DNA of 64,000 nt from Dinoroseobacter shibae DFL 12 = DSM 16493 (GTDB taxonomy: Bacteria > Pseudomonadota > Alphaproteobacteria > Rhodobacterales > Rhodobacteraceae): positions 308,501-372,500 of the forward strand of contig NC_009952.1 in assembly GCF_000018145.1 (NCBI RefSeq). Reading direction: 5' to 3'. The position numbers and the translations under genes were made by a program. How positions within the stretch are numbered: position 1 is the first letter of the stretch; each line of letters starts with the position of its first letter. The notes under the pieces were generated by a model. That model ran no database searches. It saw only the letters and a program-made list of their open reading frames with translations, and was not told the DNA's origin. Below, one piece after another: positions 53,688 to 62,048 of this stretch.

Positions 53688-54968
53688 ATGAAGAAGACCC
53701 TGACGAGCATGGCCGTGGCCGCCACGATGGTGGCCGCACCCGTGATGGCGGACCTGGTGTACCCGTCCCTGTCCTATCGGACCGGGCCCTATGCGGCGGG
53801 CGGCATCCCGTTCGCCGATGGCTACGCGGATTACTTCACCCTACTGAACGAGCGCGATGGCGGGATCGGTGGCGTGATGACCCGCGTTCTGGAATGCGAG
53901 ACCGGCTACAACACCCAGAAGGGGGTGGAGTGCTATGAGAGCACCAAGGGCGAGGGCTCGCTGGTCTATCAGCCGCTGTCCACGGGCATCACCTATCAGC
54001 TGATCCCCAAGGCCACCGCCGATGGCATCCCGCTGCACACCATGGGCTACGGGCGGACCTCTGCGGCCAATGGCACGGTGTTCAGCCACGTGTTCAACTA
54101 CCCGGCGAACTACTGGGATGCGGCCTCGGTGGCGGTGAACCACCTTCTAGGCGAGTACGAGTCGCTGGAGGGCAAGACCATCGCGCTGCTCTACCACAAC
54201 TCCGCCTATGGCAAGGAGCCGATCCGGACCCTCGAAGAGCTGAGCGCCAAGCACGGGTTCGAGCTGACCACCATCGCGGTGGATCACCCGGGCCAGGAGC
54301 AGAAATCCCAGTGGTTGCAGATCCGCCGGGAGCGGCCCGATTACGTGGTGATGTGGGGCTGGGGCGTGATGAACCAGGTCGCGGTGCAGGAAGCCGCCAA
54401 TATCCGCTTCCCGATGGAGAACTTCATCGGCAACTGGTGGGCCGGGTCCGAGAACGACGTGATCCCCGCGGGCATGGCCGCCGATGGCTACAAGTCGCTG
54501 GCGATGCACAGCGTGGGCGATGATTTCCCGATTTACGAGGACCTCAAGACCCATGTCTTCGACAAGGGCCTCGCGGCCGGCGCCGGGGACCAGCATGGCA
54601 CGGTGCTTTACAATCGCGGGCTCTATGCGGCGATGCTCGCGGCCGAGGCCACCCGCAAGGCGCAGGAGATCCACGGGGTCGCGGACATCACCCCGGCGAT
54701 GATGCGCGACGGCATGGAGGCCCTGGAAATCACCGAGGCCCGCATGGCCGAACTGGGCATGCCCGATTTCGGCCCGGCCTTCTCGGTCAGCTGCGAGGAT
54801 CACGGCGGCTCCGGCGCGGCCAAGATCCAGCAATGGGATGCCGACACCCAGACCTGGACCGTGATCTCCGACTGGATCGCCCCCGATGCCGAGGTGATCA
54901 ACGCGCTCGTGACCGCCGACAGCGAGGCTTTCGCCGCCGAAAACAACATCGAGACGCGGTGTAACTGA
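53688..54968 (+). CDS. Periplasmic substrate-binding protein of the branched-chain-type importer
   Basis: 426 residues. Signal peptide about 1-21 (MKKTLTSMAVAATMVAAPVMA). Type-1 periplasmic fold with LSYRTGPYAAGGIPFADGYADYFTLLNERDGGIGG and later IALLYHNSAYGKEP. It has several Cys that may form disulfides (ECETGYNTQKGVEC). Relatives serve importers of aromatic or fatty carboxylates rather than Leu/Ile/Val, but the ligand cannot be read. A clear GGGAGG ribosome-binding site precedes it. Confidence 0.88.
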   Translation: MKKTLTSMAVAATMVAAPVMADLVYPSLSYRTGPYAAGGIPFADGYADYFTLLNERDGGIGGVMTRVLECETGYNTQKGVECYESTKGEGSLVYQPLSTGITYQLIPKATADGIPLHTMGYGRTSAANGTVFSHVFNYPANYWDAASVAVNHLLGEYESLEGKTIALLYHNSAYGKEPIRTLEELSAKHGFELTTIAVDHPGQEQKSQWLQIRRERPDYVVMWGWGVMNQVAVQEAANIRFPMENFIGNWWAGSENDVIPAGMAADGYKSLAMHSVGDDFPIYEDLKTHVFDKGLAAGAGDQHGTVLYNRGLYAAMLAAEATRKAQEIHGVADITPAMMRDGMEALEITEARMAELGMPDFGPAFSVSCEDHGGSGAAKIQQWDADTQTWTVISDWIAPDAEVINALVTADSEAFAAENNIETRCN

Positions 54969-55030
54969 TACCGAAACCCCGGCCCGGGGCGCGTTGCTCC
55001 GGGCCGGGATCGTCGCAAGGGAGAGAGCCC

Positions 55031-55855
55031 ATGCTCGATACAGGCCGGACCGAGGAAACGCTCCTCGAGGTCAACAATATCGAAGTGATCTACAATCACG
55101 TGATCCTGGTGCTCAAGGGCGTCAGCCTGACCGTGCCCAAGGGCGGGATCACCGCGCTGCTGGGCGGCAATGGCGCGGGCAAGACCACGACGCTGAAATC
55201 GATCTCGAACCTGCTGCATTCCGAGCGCGGCGAGGTCACCAAGGGCACCATCAGCTACCGCGGCGACCGGGTGCAGGACCTCAGCCCGTCGGACATGGTC
55301 AAGCGCGGGGTCATCCAGGTGATGGAAGGTCGCCACTGCTTCGAGCATCTGACGGTGGAGGAAAACCTGCTGACCGGCGCCTATACGCGGCGCGACGGAC
55401 GCGGGGCGATCGCCGATGACCTGGAACTGGTCTACACCTACTTTCCGCGCCTCAAGGAGCGCCGCAAATCCCAGGCGGGCTACACCTCCGGCGGGGAGCA
55501 GCAGATGTGCGCCATCGGCCGGGCGCTGATGTCGCGCCCCGAGACCATCCTGCTGGACGAGCCGTCCATGGGGCTGGCGCCGCAGCTGGTGGAAGAGATC
55601 TTCACCATCGTGAAGAACCTCAACGAACGCGAAGGCGTGTCCTTCCTTCTGGCAGAGCAGAACACCAATGTCGCCCTGCGCTTTGCCCATCACGGCTATA
55701 TCCTCGAATCCGGCCGGGTGGTCATGGAAGGCCCGGCGGCCGAGTTGCGCGAGAACCCGGACGTGAAGGAATTCTACCTCGGCATGTCCGACGAGGGGCG
55801 CAAGAGCTTCCGCGACGTGCGCTCCTACCGCCGCCGCAAACGCTGGCTGAGCTGA
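55031..55855 (+). CDS. Branched-chain-type ABC transporter ATP-binding protein (LivF-like)
   Basis: 274 residues. Walker A LGGNGAGKTTTLKSISNLL (about 48-66), the LivF marker VIQVMEGRHCFEHLTVEENLLTGAY, signature TSGGEQQMCAIGRALMSRP, Walker B TILLDEPSMGLAP and H-loop LLAEQNTNVALRFAHHGYIL. It completes the importer with the LivG-like subunit. Confidence 0.93.
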   Translation: MLDTGRTEETLLEVNNIEVIYNHVILVLKGVSLTVPKGGITALLGGNGAGKTTTLKSISNLLHSERGEVTKGTISYRGDRVQDLSPSDMVKRGVIQVMEGRHCFEHLTVEENLLTGAYTRRDGRGAIADDLELVYTYFPRLKERRKSQAGYTSGGEQQMCAIGRALMSRPETILLDEPSMGLAPQLVEEIFTIVKNLNEREGVSFLLAEQNTNVALRFAHHGYILESGRVVMEGPAAELRENPDVKEFYLGMSDEGRKSFRDVRSYRRRKRWLS

Positions 55856-55870
55856 TCCGCCGCCCTTTCT

Positions 55871-55925
55871 TTTGTGCGAAAATACTCCGGGGGAGGCGCT
55901 TTGCGCCGGGGGCAGCGCCCCCACC
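55871..55925 (+). repeat. Hairpin-rich intergenic element (ATACTCCGGGGG type), copy A
   Basis: TTGTGCGAAAATACTCCGGG followed by a GGCGCTTTGCGCC hairpin and a GGGGGCAGCGCCCCC hairpin. It lies right after livF and before the CoA ligase. The same order of blocks recurs in reverse orientation at 61136-61190. Confidence 0.75.
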
Positions 55926-56011
55926 GCCCGAAGGGCGCAGAACCCGACAACGCGCCGGAGGCGCTCCGTTTGAGTGCCCTCCGCGCCCCTGAACGAACAG
56001 GCAGGACCGAT

Positions 56012-57232
56012 ATGAGCCCCTCCCCCTATGACGCCCTGGAAACCCGCGATGCCGCGCAGCGCGCCGCCGATCTCGCCCGCGACCTGCCGGTGCAGATCGC
56101 CCGGGCGCAGGCCCTGCCGGGCTATGCCGACAGCCTGGCCGGGGTCGATCCGGCGGCGATCACCTCGGCCGCGGCGCTGACGGACCTGCCGGTGCTGCGC
56201 AAATCCGCTCTGACCGGCGCGCAGACACCCGATACCCCGCTGGGCGGGTTCGCCGGGCCGGTCACCGGGTTCTCCCACGTGTTCCAGTCGCCGGGCCCGA
56301 TCTACGAGCCCGGCGGGATCGACGGGGACTGGTTCCGGCTGGGCCGGTTCCTCCATGCGGCGGGGATCGGGCGGGGCGACCTGGTGCAGAACTGCTTCGG
56401 CTATCACCTGACCCCGGCGGGCATCATGTTCGAGAGCGGCGCGCGCGCGGTCGGCGCCACGGTGCTGCCCGCGGGCACGGGCCAGACCGAGTTGCAGGTC
56501 CAGGCGGCGGCCCATCTGGGCGCCACCGCCTATGCGGGCACGCCCGATTACCTGAAGGTGATCCTCGACAAGGCCGACGAGATGGGCGTGACCCTGGGCT
56601 TTGCCAAGGCGGCGGTGTCCGGTGGGGCGCTTTTTCCCAGCTTGCGGCAGGCCTATGCGGAGCGGGGTATCACCTGCCTGCAGGCCTATGCCACCGCCGA
56701 TCTGGGCAATATCGCCTACGAATCCCCGGCGATGGAGGGGCTGATCGTCGACGAGGGGGTGATCGTCGAGATCGCGCGCCCGGGCACCGGCGATCCGCTG
56801 CCCGAGGGGGAGGTGGGGGAGGTGGTCGTCACCTCGCTCAACCCCGCCTATCCGCTGATCCGTTTCGCCACCGGGGACATGTCGGCGGTGCTGCCGGGGC
56901 AGAGCCCGTGCGGGCGCACCAACCAGCGCATCAAGGGCTGGATGGGGCGCGCGGATCAGACCACCAAGATCAAGGGCATGTTCGTCCGCCCCGAGCAGGT
57001 CGCGGCGCTCGTCGCCGCCCATGGGGAGGTGACACGCGCCCGCGTGGTGGCGGGTCGGGACGGAGAGATGGACACGATGCGCGTACTGATCGAGAGCCCA
57101 GGCGGCGACGCGGCGGCCTATGCCGCCTCGGTCGCCACGCATCTGAAGCTCAAGGGCGCGGTCGAGGTGGTCGCCCCCGGCAGCCTGCCCAATGACGGCT
57201 TGGTGATCGAGGACACCCGCAGCTACGACTGA
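56012..57232 (+). CDS. Phenylacetate-CoA-ligase-like AMP-binding enzyme
   Basis: 406 residues. Fold of PaaK-type ligases: FSHVFQSPGPIYEPGG in place of a standard Ser/Thr/Gly-rich phosphate loop, LQAYATADLGNIAYES (A5), LIRFATGDMSAVL (A7) and the C-terminal KIKGMFVRPEQV with DDGLV-like closing Lys region missing. It should activate an aromatic or other carboxylate to a CoA thioester. It follows the importer genes, giving a second CoA ligase in the island. Confidence 0.85.
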   Translation: MSPSPYDALETRDAAQRAADLARDLPVQIARAQALPGYADSLAGVDPAAITSAAALTDLPVLRKSALTGAQTPDTPLGGFAGPVTGFSHVFQSPGPIYEPGGIDGDWFRLGRFLHAAGIGRGDLVQNCFGYHLTPAGIMFESGARAVGATVLPAGTGQTELQVQAAAHLGATAYAGTPDYLKVILDKADEMGVTLGFAKAAVSGGALFPSLRQAYAERGITCLQAYATADLGNIAYESPAMEGLIVDEGVIVEIARPGTGDPLPEGEVGEVVVTSLNPAYPLIRFATGDMSAVLPGQSPCGRTNQRIKGWMGRADQTTKIKGMFVRPEQVAALVAAHGEVTRARVVAGRDGEMDTMRVLIESPGGDAAAYAASVATHLKLKGAVEVVAPGSLPNDGLVIEDTRSYD

Positions 57233-57356
57233 CGGGAAACTCGGCGGCGGGCGGGGCAGGCTCACGGTGCCTTAACGGAAAGCTGACACCTCGGGTTCTA
57301 GACCGGAGGCAAGACGCGCTGGCCATTCTGCCAGTGCCTTGCCGAAGGAAGCATTC

Positions 57357-57821
57357 ATGGCCGAGTCCCGCCCCGTCGTCATTCTCGCGACCCAAACCGA
57401 TCTGGCAGCCCTGGAAGAGGACCTGCAGCGCGGGCGCCGCCGCAAGCTGGCGGGTTTCAGCGTTCAGGTGCCGGGGCTTGCCCCGCACGACACCCTCGCG
57501 GTTCAGCGCGCGCTGGACGGCGCGTATCTGAGCCGTGCGGGCGCGGAGACGATGGCGGCCGCGGTGCTGGGCGCCGGGGCGGCGTTGGCTTGGGGGCTGG
57601 GCCCCGCGGGTCTGGGCGGGTCTGCCGCGGCGCTGGCCTTGTGTCTTGGCGGTGTGCTCGGGGCGGCGGCGGGCCGTCGGCTCGGCCTCTGGGCGGCGCG
57701 GCGTCGGATCGCGGGGGCGGTGGCCCGGTTGCGGCGGCACTTCACGACCGCCGGTATCGCCCCGATGGCAGTGGCTGTGCCCGCGCCGGAGGTGGCGGGG
57801 CCGCGCTGTGCTCTGTCCTAG
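57357..57821 (+). CDS. Hypothetical membrane protein with two central helices
   Basis: 154 residues. Residues about 5-45 are soluble (VVILATQTDLAALEEDLQRGRRRK), followed by two hydrophobic Gly/Ala-rich helices (about 72-90 and 95-110) and a basic stretch RRLGLWAARRRIAGAVARLRR. AAGGAA precedes the ATG. I do not recognise a family. It converges with the NUDIX gene. Confidence 0.6.
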   Translation: MAESRPVVILATQTDLAALEEDLQRGRRRKLAGFSVQVPGLAPHDTLAVQRALDGAYLSRAGAETMAAAVLGAGAALAWGLGPAGLGGSAAALALCLGGVLGAAAGRRLGLWAARRRIAGAVARLRRHFTTAGIAPMAVAVPAPEVAGPRCALS

Positions 57822-57942
57822 GGACGGTTTCGATACGTGTTGCGCCGCTTGAGGAATCTCCCCCCTCGGTACAGGGGTGGCGCAACCCGGCAGCCCGGCT
57901 TTTCGTGATGGTGGGGTCGGTGCTGCGTGCGCTCCCGGTGGC

Positions 57943-58401
57943 TCAGGCCCCGGGGGCGCGTTTTTTCTGGCGCAGGTAGTGGCGCAGGCTGTCCTGCTGG
58001 GCGGCGATGGCGGTGGGGGCCTTGAGATAGCTTTCGATGCTGAGCATGAGCGCGTCGCGGGGTCCGCCATCGCGCGACAGCACCTCCCATTCCATCGGGC
58101 TGAGCCAGGCGGCGAAGAACCAGTCCGGGCGCGGGTCGGGCGCGTCGGTCTCGGCCAGCCGCAGGATCGGCCAGTTCAGCCGGGTCACCGGCAGCGGGAA
58201 GCCGAGGGTCTGGCGCACCAGGCGCAGGGCGGTGTCGGCGGGGCTTTCGCCGTCGGTCCGGTCGAGCTGGGGCAGGGTCCAGACCGGGCCTCCGGCGTCG
58301 GGGCGCGCCTTTGGCGGCAGACAGGTGACCGCCACCTTGTCCGCGTGGAGTGCAGCGAGCGTCACCCCCTGGAAATCCGTGTTTCGGTTCTGTTGTGGCA
58401 A
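57943..58401 (-). CDS. Degenerate NUDIX-type protein divergent from dinB
   Basis: About 152 residues. The order FQGVTLAALHADKVAVTCLPP, PVWTLPQLDRTDGESPADTALRLVRQTLGF, WFFAAWLSPMEWEVL follows NUDIX proteins, but the box has RQT where REVREE-like Glu residues should be, so hydrolase activity is doubtful. There is no ATG; the TTG at 58401 puts nine residues before the first strand, and a GTG at 58365 is the alternative. dinB starts 57 bases away on the other strand. Confidence 0.6.
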   Translation of the reverse strand: MPQQNRNTDFQGVTLAALHADKVAVTCLPPKARPDAGGPVWTLPQLDRTDGESPADTALRLVRQTLGFPLPVTRLNWPILRLAETDAPDPRPDWFFAAWLSPMEWEVLSRDGGPRDALMLSIESYLKAPTAIAAQQDSLRHYLRQKKRAPGA

Positions 58402-58458
58402 GAAGAATCCGTTTAACCTGTACCCGTCACTATCCCCGCTTAGACGGTGTTCGTCCAG

Positions 58459-59712
58459 ATGCCCAGCTTGTGCCGAGATTGCCAGGAACGTGCGTTGCAA
58501 GGGGCGCGTTGCGCCCGTTGCGGCAGCCCCCGGATCGTGGCCCATGCGGAACTGGACACGCTCACCATAGCACATATGGATTGCGACGCGTTCTTTGCCA
58601 GCGTCGAGAAGCGGGACAATCCCGCGCTTGCGGACCGGCCGGTGATCATCGGCGGCGGGCGGCGCGGGGTGGTGTCGACCGCGTGCTACGTGGCGCGGAT
58701 CAAGGGGGTGCGCTCGGCGATGCCGATGTTCAAGGCGCTGGCGCTCTGCCCGGATGCGGTGGTGATCAAGCCACGTTTCGAGGCCTATGTGGAGGCGAGC
58801 CGGGCGATCCGGGCGATGATGGACGAGATGACCCCGGATGTGGAGCCGCTGTCCCTGGACGAGGCGTTCATGGATCTGGGCGGGACCGCGCGGCTGCACG
58901 GGGCGCCGCCGGCGGTGATGCTGGCGCGACTGGTCAAGCGGATGGAGGACGAGCTGGGTCTGACCGGCTCGATCGGGTTGTCGCACAACAAGTTCCTCGC
59001 GAAGATCGCCTCGGATCTCGACAAGCCGCGGGGGTTCGCGGTGATCGGCAAGGCGGAAACGCTGGACTTCCTGGCGGACAAGCCGGTGCGGATGATCTGG
59101 GGTGTGGGGGCGGCGGGGCAGGCCGCGCTGGAGGCGGCGGGCATCCGCACCTTCACGGACCTTGCGCGCTGGGAGCAGACGGATCTCGTGGCGCGGTTCG
59201 GGTCCATGGGCCTGCGGCTGTGGCACCTGGCGCGGGGCGAGGATGCGCGGGCGGTCTCCGGGCGCAGCCCGGTCAAGAGCATCTCGAACGAGACCACGTT
59301 TTCCGAGGATACCGCCGATCCGGACCTTCTGGAGGGGCATGTCTGGCGCATGGCCGAGAAGGTGGCGGGGCGGGCCAAGGCCCAGGGGCTGGCGGGGCGG
59401 GTCGTGGTGCTGAAGCTGAAGAAGTCCGATCACGGGCTGATCACCCGGCGCCATGCCCTGCGCGATGCCACCCAGATCGCGGACCGGGTGTTCCGCGAGG
59501 CCATGGCCCTGTTTCGTGCGGTGCCCGACGGGCAGAGCTACCGGCTGCTGGGGGTGGGGCTGAGCGACCTGGTGCCGGAGGATGGCGGGGACCTGTCCGG
59601 CGATCTGCTGGACCCGGGCGCGGTGCGGCGCGCGCGGGCGGAGCGGGCAACGGATGCGATCCGGGCCCGGTTCGGCGAGACGGCGATCGTGAAGGGCCGC
59701 GCGCTGCGCTGA
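58459..59712 (+). CDS. dinB: DNA polymerase IV (DinB) with N-terminal zinc ribbon
   Basis: 417 residues. An N-terminal CRDC...CARC zinc ribbon precedes the Y-family catalytic core: HMDCDAFFASVEKRDNP, YVARIKGVRSAMPMFKA, SLDEAFMDL (catalytic Asp-Glu), GLSHNKFLAKIASDLDKP and GVGAAGQ hairpins. Lesion-bypass polymerase. ATG 58459 is preferred; a GTG at 58447 is also possible and neither has a good ribosome-binding site. Confidence 0.92.
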   Translation: MPSLCRDCQERALQGARCARCGSPRIVAHAELDTLTIAHMDCDAFFASVEKRDNPALADRPVIIGGGRRGVVSTACYVARIKGVRSAMPMFKALALCPDAVVIKPRFEAYVEASRAIRAMMDEMTPDVEPLSLDEAFMDLGGTARLHGAPPAVMLARLVKRMEDELGLTGSIGLSHNKFLAKIASDLDKPRGFAVIGKAETLDFLADKPVRMIWGVGAAGQAALEAAGIRTFTDLARWEQTDLVARFGSMGLRLWHLARGEDARAVSGRSPVKSISNETTFSEDTADPDLLEGHVWRMAEKVAGRAKAQGLAGRVVVLKLKKSDHGLITRRHALRDATQIADRVFREAMALFRAVPDGQSYRLLGVGLSDLVPEDGGDLSGDLLDPGAVRRARAERATDAIRARFGETAIVKGRALR

Positions 59713-59718
59713 GCGGGC

Positions 59719-59740
59719 AAAAATCTTGCGTAAGATTTTT
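59719..59740 (+). terminator. Terminator after dinB
   Basis: Arms AAAAATCTT (59719-59727) and AAGATTTTT (59732-59740) with a GCGT loop; the T-run at 59736-59740 makes it a likely intrinsic terminator, 7 bases after the dinB stop. A 22-bp palindrome follows 2 bases later. Confidence 0.75.
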
Positions 59741-59742
59741 GA

Positions 59743-59764
59743 CAAGGATTTTCGAAAATCCTTG
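59743..59764. repeat. 22-bp perfect palindrome (AT-arm type)
   Basis: Left half CAAGGATTTTC followed by its exact complement, centre TTCGAA. It sits between the convergent stops of dinB and the amidohydrolase-like gene. Third arm version of the palindrome family seen at 18974 and 28926. Confidence 0.9.
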
Positions 59765-59790
59765 GGCGCGCGGGATGCGGGGTCGGTACG

Positions 59791-60654
59791 TTATTCCGCG
59801 GCGAGCGGCATCTGCGAGGCGCGTCCGAAATCCGCCACTTCGGAGATCACCTGCTCCATCAGCCGCTGGAAGGCGCGGAATTGCGGCCCGCGGGAGATCG
59901 TTTCCTCGTCCATGTAGAGGGCGCGGTCGATCTCGATCTGCACGACATGCTGGTTGCGCGAGGGTCGCCCGTAATGCTGGGCGATGAAGGCCCCGGCGAA
60001 GGGCGCGTTGCGCGCCACGCGCAGCCCCGCATTCTTGAAGGCCGCCTCCACCTGGTCGACGATATGGGCCGCGGAGGCCGCGCCGAACCTGTCCCCCAGC
60101 ACCACGTCCGGGCGGGCCTCGGAATGCTGGTGCAGGGCATCGATCGCCTCGTGCGGCATGGAGTGGCAATCCACCAGAATTGCCTGCCCGAAGGCGTTGC
60201 GGGTCACGTCCAGCATGCGCCGGAGCTGGTCATGGTAGGGGTGCCAATAGGCATCGAGCCGGGCCTTGGCCTCGTTCAGGTGCATCTTGCCGCGGTAGAT
60301 CGCGCGCCCGTTGGCCACCACCCGGGGCACCACGCCGAGCCCGGAACTGATCCGCGGGTTGTGGGTCACGCGGCGCAGCCCGCTGACCACCGCCGGGTCG
60401 AGCTCGTCGGCATTGCGGTTCAGGTCGATATAGGCCCGGGGCGCCGTGGCCGCGATGGTCTGCGCGCCGTAGCGCGGGGCGCAGGCGATCAGCTCGTCCA
60501 CGAAGGCGTCCTCGGAGGAGCGGATCGTCTGGGTATCCAGCACCGTGCTGCGCAGGAAATCCTTCGAGTAGGCCCGCCCGGAATGGGGCGAGGCGAAAAT
60601 CACCGAGGTGGTGCAGGGCTGGGGCAGCCCGAGGGTATACGCGGTGTGCATCAT
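59791..60654 (-). CDS. N-formylglutamate amidohydrolase family protein
   Basis: 287 residues. FASPHSGRAY near the N-terminus, APRAYIDLNRNADELDP, ILVDCHSMPHEA and VQIEIDRALYMDE are the family motifs, including probable zinc ligands. It releases formate from N-formylglutamate in histidine breakdown, but no hut gene is nearby, so it may act on another N-formyl amino acid. Confidence 0.87.
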   Translation of the reverse strand: MMHTAYTLGLPQPCTTSVIFASPHSGRAYSKDFLRSTVLDTQTIRSSEDAFVDELIACAPRYGAQTIAATAPRAYIDLNRNADELDPAVVSGLRRVTHNPRISSGLGVVPRVVANGRAIYRGKMHLNEAKARLDAYWHPYHDQLRRMLDVTRNAFGQAILVDCHSMPHEAIDALHQHSEARPDVVLGDRFGAASAAHIVDQVEAAFKNAGLRVARNAPFAGAFIAQHYGRPSRNQHVVQIEIDRALYMDEETISRGPQFRAFQRLMEQVISEVADFGRASQMPLAAE

Positions 60655-60695
60655 CGCGCATATGATAGCGCGATTGTCGGGCGGGCCAAAAGCCC

Positions 60696-60724
60696 TTGAA
60701 CACCTTTGCGACTCCTTTTATAGC
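60696..60724 (+). promoter_or_regulatory. Promoter of tRNA-Val
   Basis: -35 TTGAAC at 60696-60701 and -10 TATAGC at 60719-60724 with a 17-base spacer, about 65 bases before the mature tRNA 5' end. Confidence 0.5.
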
Positions 60725-60789
60725 ACCCCAACCGAGCGGCGCCCGGCCCACCGGCTTGTGGGGTGCGGGGGTCGTGCGGAACCATCATC

Positions 60790-60864
60790 GGGCGGTTAGC
60801 TCAGCGGTAGAGCACTTCGTTGACATCGAAGGGGTCACTGGTTCGATCCCAGTACCGCCCACCA
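60790..60864 (+). tRNA. tRNA-Val (anticodon GAC)
   Basis: Acceptor GGGCGGT (60790-60796) pairs with ACCGCCC (60854-60860), discriminator A and encoded CCA follow. The anticodon stem CTTCG/CGAAG holds loop TTGACAT, anticodon GAC. The D arm is GCTC/GAGC and the T arm CTGG-family with TTCGATC. Reads GTC and GTT. Confidence 0.95.
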
Positions 60865-60930
60865 TGCCGGTTCGCCTTCGGGCAGGCCATCCACCTTGGC
60901 GCAGTGCGCGCCGCGATCAGGAGAAGACCC

Positions 60931-61056
60931 ATGAAGGTCAAGAATTCGCTCCGCTCGCTCAAGCAGCGCCACCGCGATTGTCGCGTCGTGCGCCGCAAGG
61001 GTCGGGTCTATGTCATCAACAAGACCCAGCGCCGGTTCAAGGCACGCCAGGGCTGA
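60931..61056 (+). CDS. rpmJ: 50S ribosomal protein L36
   Basis: 41 residues: [20 protein letters not shown] then [20 protein letters not shown]. It has one Cys (17) instead of the CxxC...C...H zinc site, so it is the zinc-free alphaproteobacterial form. AGGAGA lies upstream. It may share the tRNA-Val transcript, as the gap is 66 bases. Confidence 0.95.
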   Translation: MKVKNSLRSLKQRHRDCRVVRRKGRVYVINKTQRRFKARQG

Positions 61057-61087
61057 GCCCCGCCGCAGAACCAGCCATCGAGTGACG

Positions 61088-61117
61088 AAGCCGCCGCGGG
61101 ACACCCGGCGGTTTTTG
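61088..61117 (+). terminator. Terminator after rpmJ
   Basis: Arms CCGCCG (61091-61096) and CGGCGG (61106-61111), with A-rich 5' flank and TTTTT at 61112-61116, about 35 bases past the L36 stop. Confidence 0.85.
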
Positions 61118-61135
61118 TCATTTGGCGGGGCGTGG

Positions 61136-61190
61136 TCGGGGGCGCCGCCCCCACGGCCCTGTCGGGCCGCCCCCCGGAGTATTTCGGCAC
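61136..61190 (-). repeat. Hairpin-rich intergenic element (ATACTCCGGGGG type), copy B
   Basis: Read on the minus strand: CTGTGCCGAAATACTCCGGG, then a GGCCCGACAGGGCC hairpin and GGGGGCGGCGCCCCC. Block order and ends match copy A at 55871; the first hairpin differs in sequence but is kept as a hairpin. It lies between rpmJ and the sugar ATPase gene. Confidence 0.75.
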
Positions 61191-61262
61191 AGATGAAGGG
61201 GGCGCGGGGGCTGGGCCAGTCCCGGGGACTCTGGTCGCGCCGTTCGGGGCGGAACGCGGGGG

Positions 61263-62048
61263 TCAGGCCGCGGCGCTCTCGGGCTCTTTCGCGCCGGTCA
61301 TGAAGGCCACCGCGTCGGACATGTCGTGGTCTTTGGGGTCGATCACGCAGAGCCGTTTGCCCAGCCGGTGGATATGGATGCGGTCGGCCACTTCGAACAC
61401 ATGGGGCATGTTGTGGCTGATCAGCACGATCGGGATGCCGCGGGCGCGCACGTCGAGGATCAGCTCCAGCACCCGGCGGCTTTCCTTCACGCCCAGGGCC
61501 GCGGTCGGCTCGTCGAGGATGATCACCTTGGAGCCGAAGGCCGCCGCCCGGGCCACGGCGACGCCCTGGCGCTGGCCGCCCGAGAGGGTTTCGACCGCCT
61601 GGTTGATGTTCTGGATGGTCATCAGGCCCAGCTCGCTCAACTTGTCGCGGGCGAATTTCTCCATCGCGGCGCGGTCGAGCTGGCGCAGCCATTTGCCCCG
61701 CCACCCGGGTTTGCGCAGCTCGCGCCCCATGAACATGTTGTCGGCGATGCTGAGTGCAGGGGACATGGCGAGTTGTTGGTAGACGGTTTCGATCCCGGCG
61801 GCGCGGGCGTCGAGCGGGCTTTGGAACCTGACCCGTTTGCCTTCGAGGAAGACCTCGCCCTCGTCGGGGATGACCGCGCCGGAGACCGCCTTGATCAGCG
61901 ACGACTTGCCCGCCCCGTTATCGCCGATCACCGCGAGGATCTCGCCCGGGTAGAGCTCGAAGTCGCAATGATCGAGTGCGGTGACGCGGCCGTAGCGTTT
62001 GACCAGGTTGCGACCGGCGAGGATCGGTTGTTGCGATGTGTCCGTCAT
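61263..62048 (-). CDS. frcA: Sugar ABC transporter ATP-binding protein, single domain (FrcA-like)
   Basis: 261 residues with one ABC domain, unlike the double-domain RbsA/XylG type. Walker A GDNGAGKSSL (about 42-51), TVYQQLAMSPALSIADNMFMGRE, signature LSGGQRQGVAVARAAAFG, Walker B VIILDEPTAALG and H-loop VLISHNMPHVFEVADR. Single-domain length and gene order fit FrcA of the rhizobial fructose/mannose/ribose importer. It overlaps the permease stop (ATGA). The symbol is by resemblance only. Confidence 0.8.
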   Translation of the reverse strand: MTDTSQQPILAGRNLVKRYGRVTALDHCDFELYPGEILAVIGDNGAGKSSLIKAVSGAVIPDEGEVFLEGKRVRFQSPLDARAAGIETVYQQLAMSPALSIADNMFMGRELRKPGWRGKWLRQLDRAAMEKFARDKLSELGLMTIQNINQAVETLSGGQRQGVAVARAAAFGSKVIILDEPTAALGVKESRRVLELILDVRARGIPIVLISHNMPHVFEVADRIHIHRLGKRLCVIDPKDHDMSDAVAFMTGAKEPESAAA

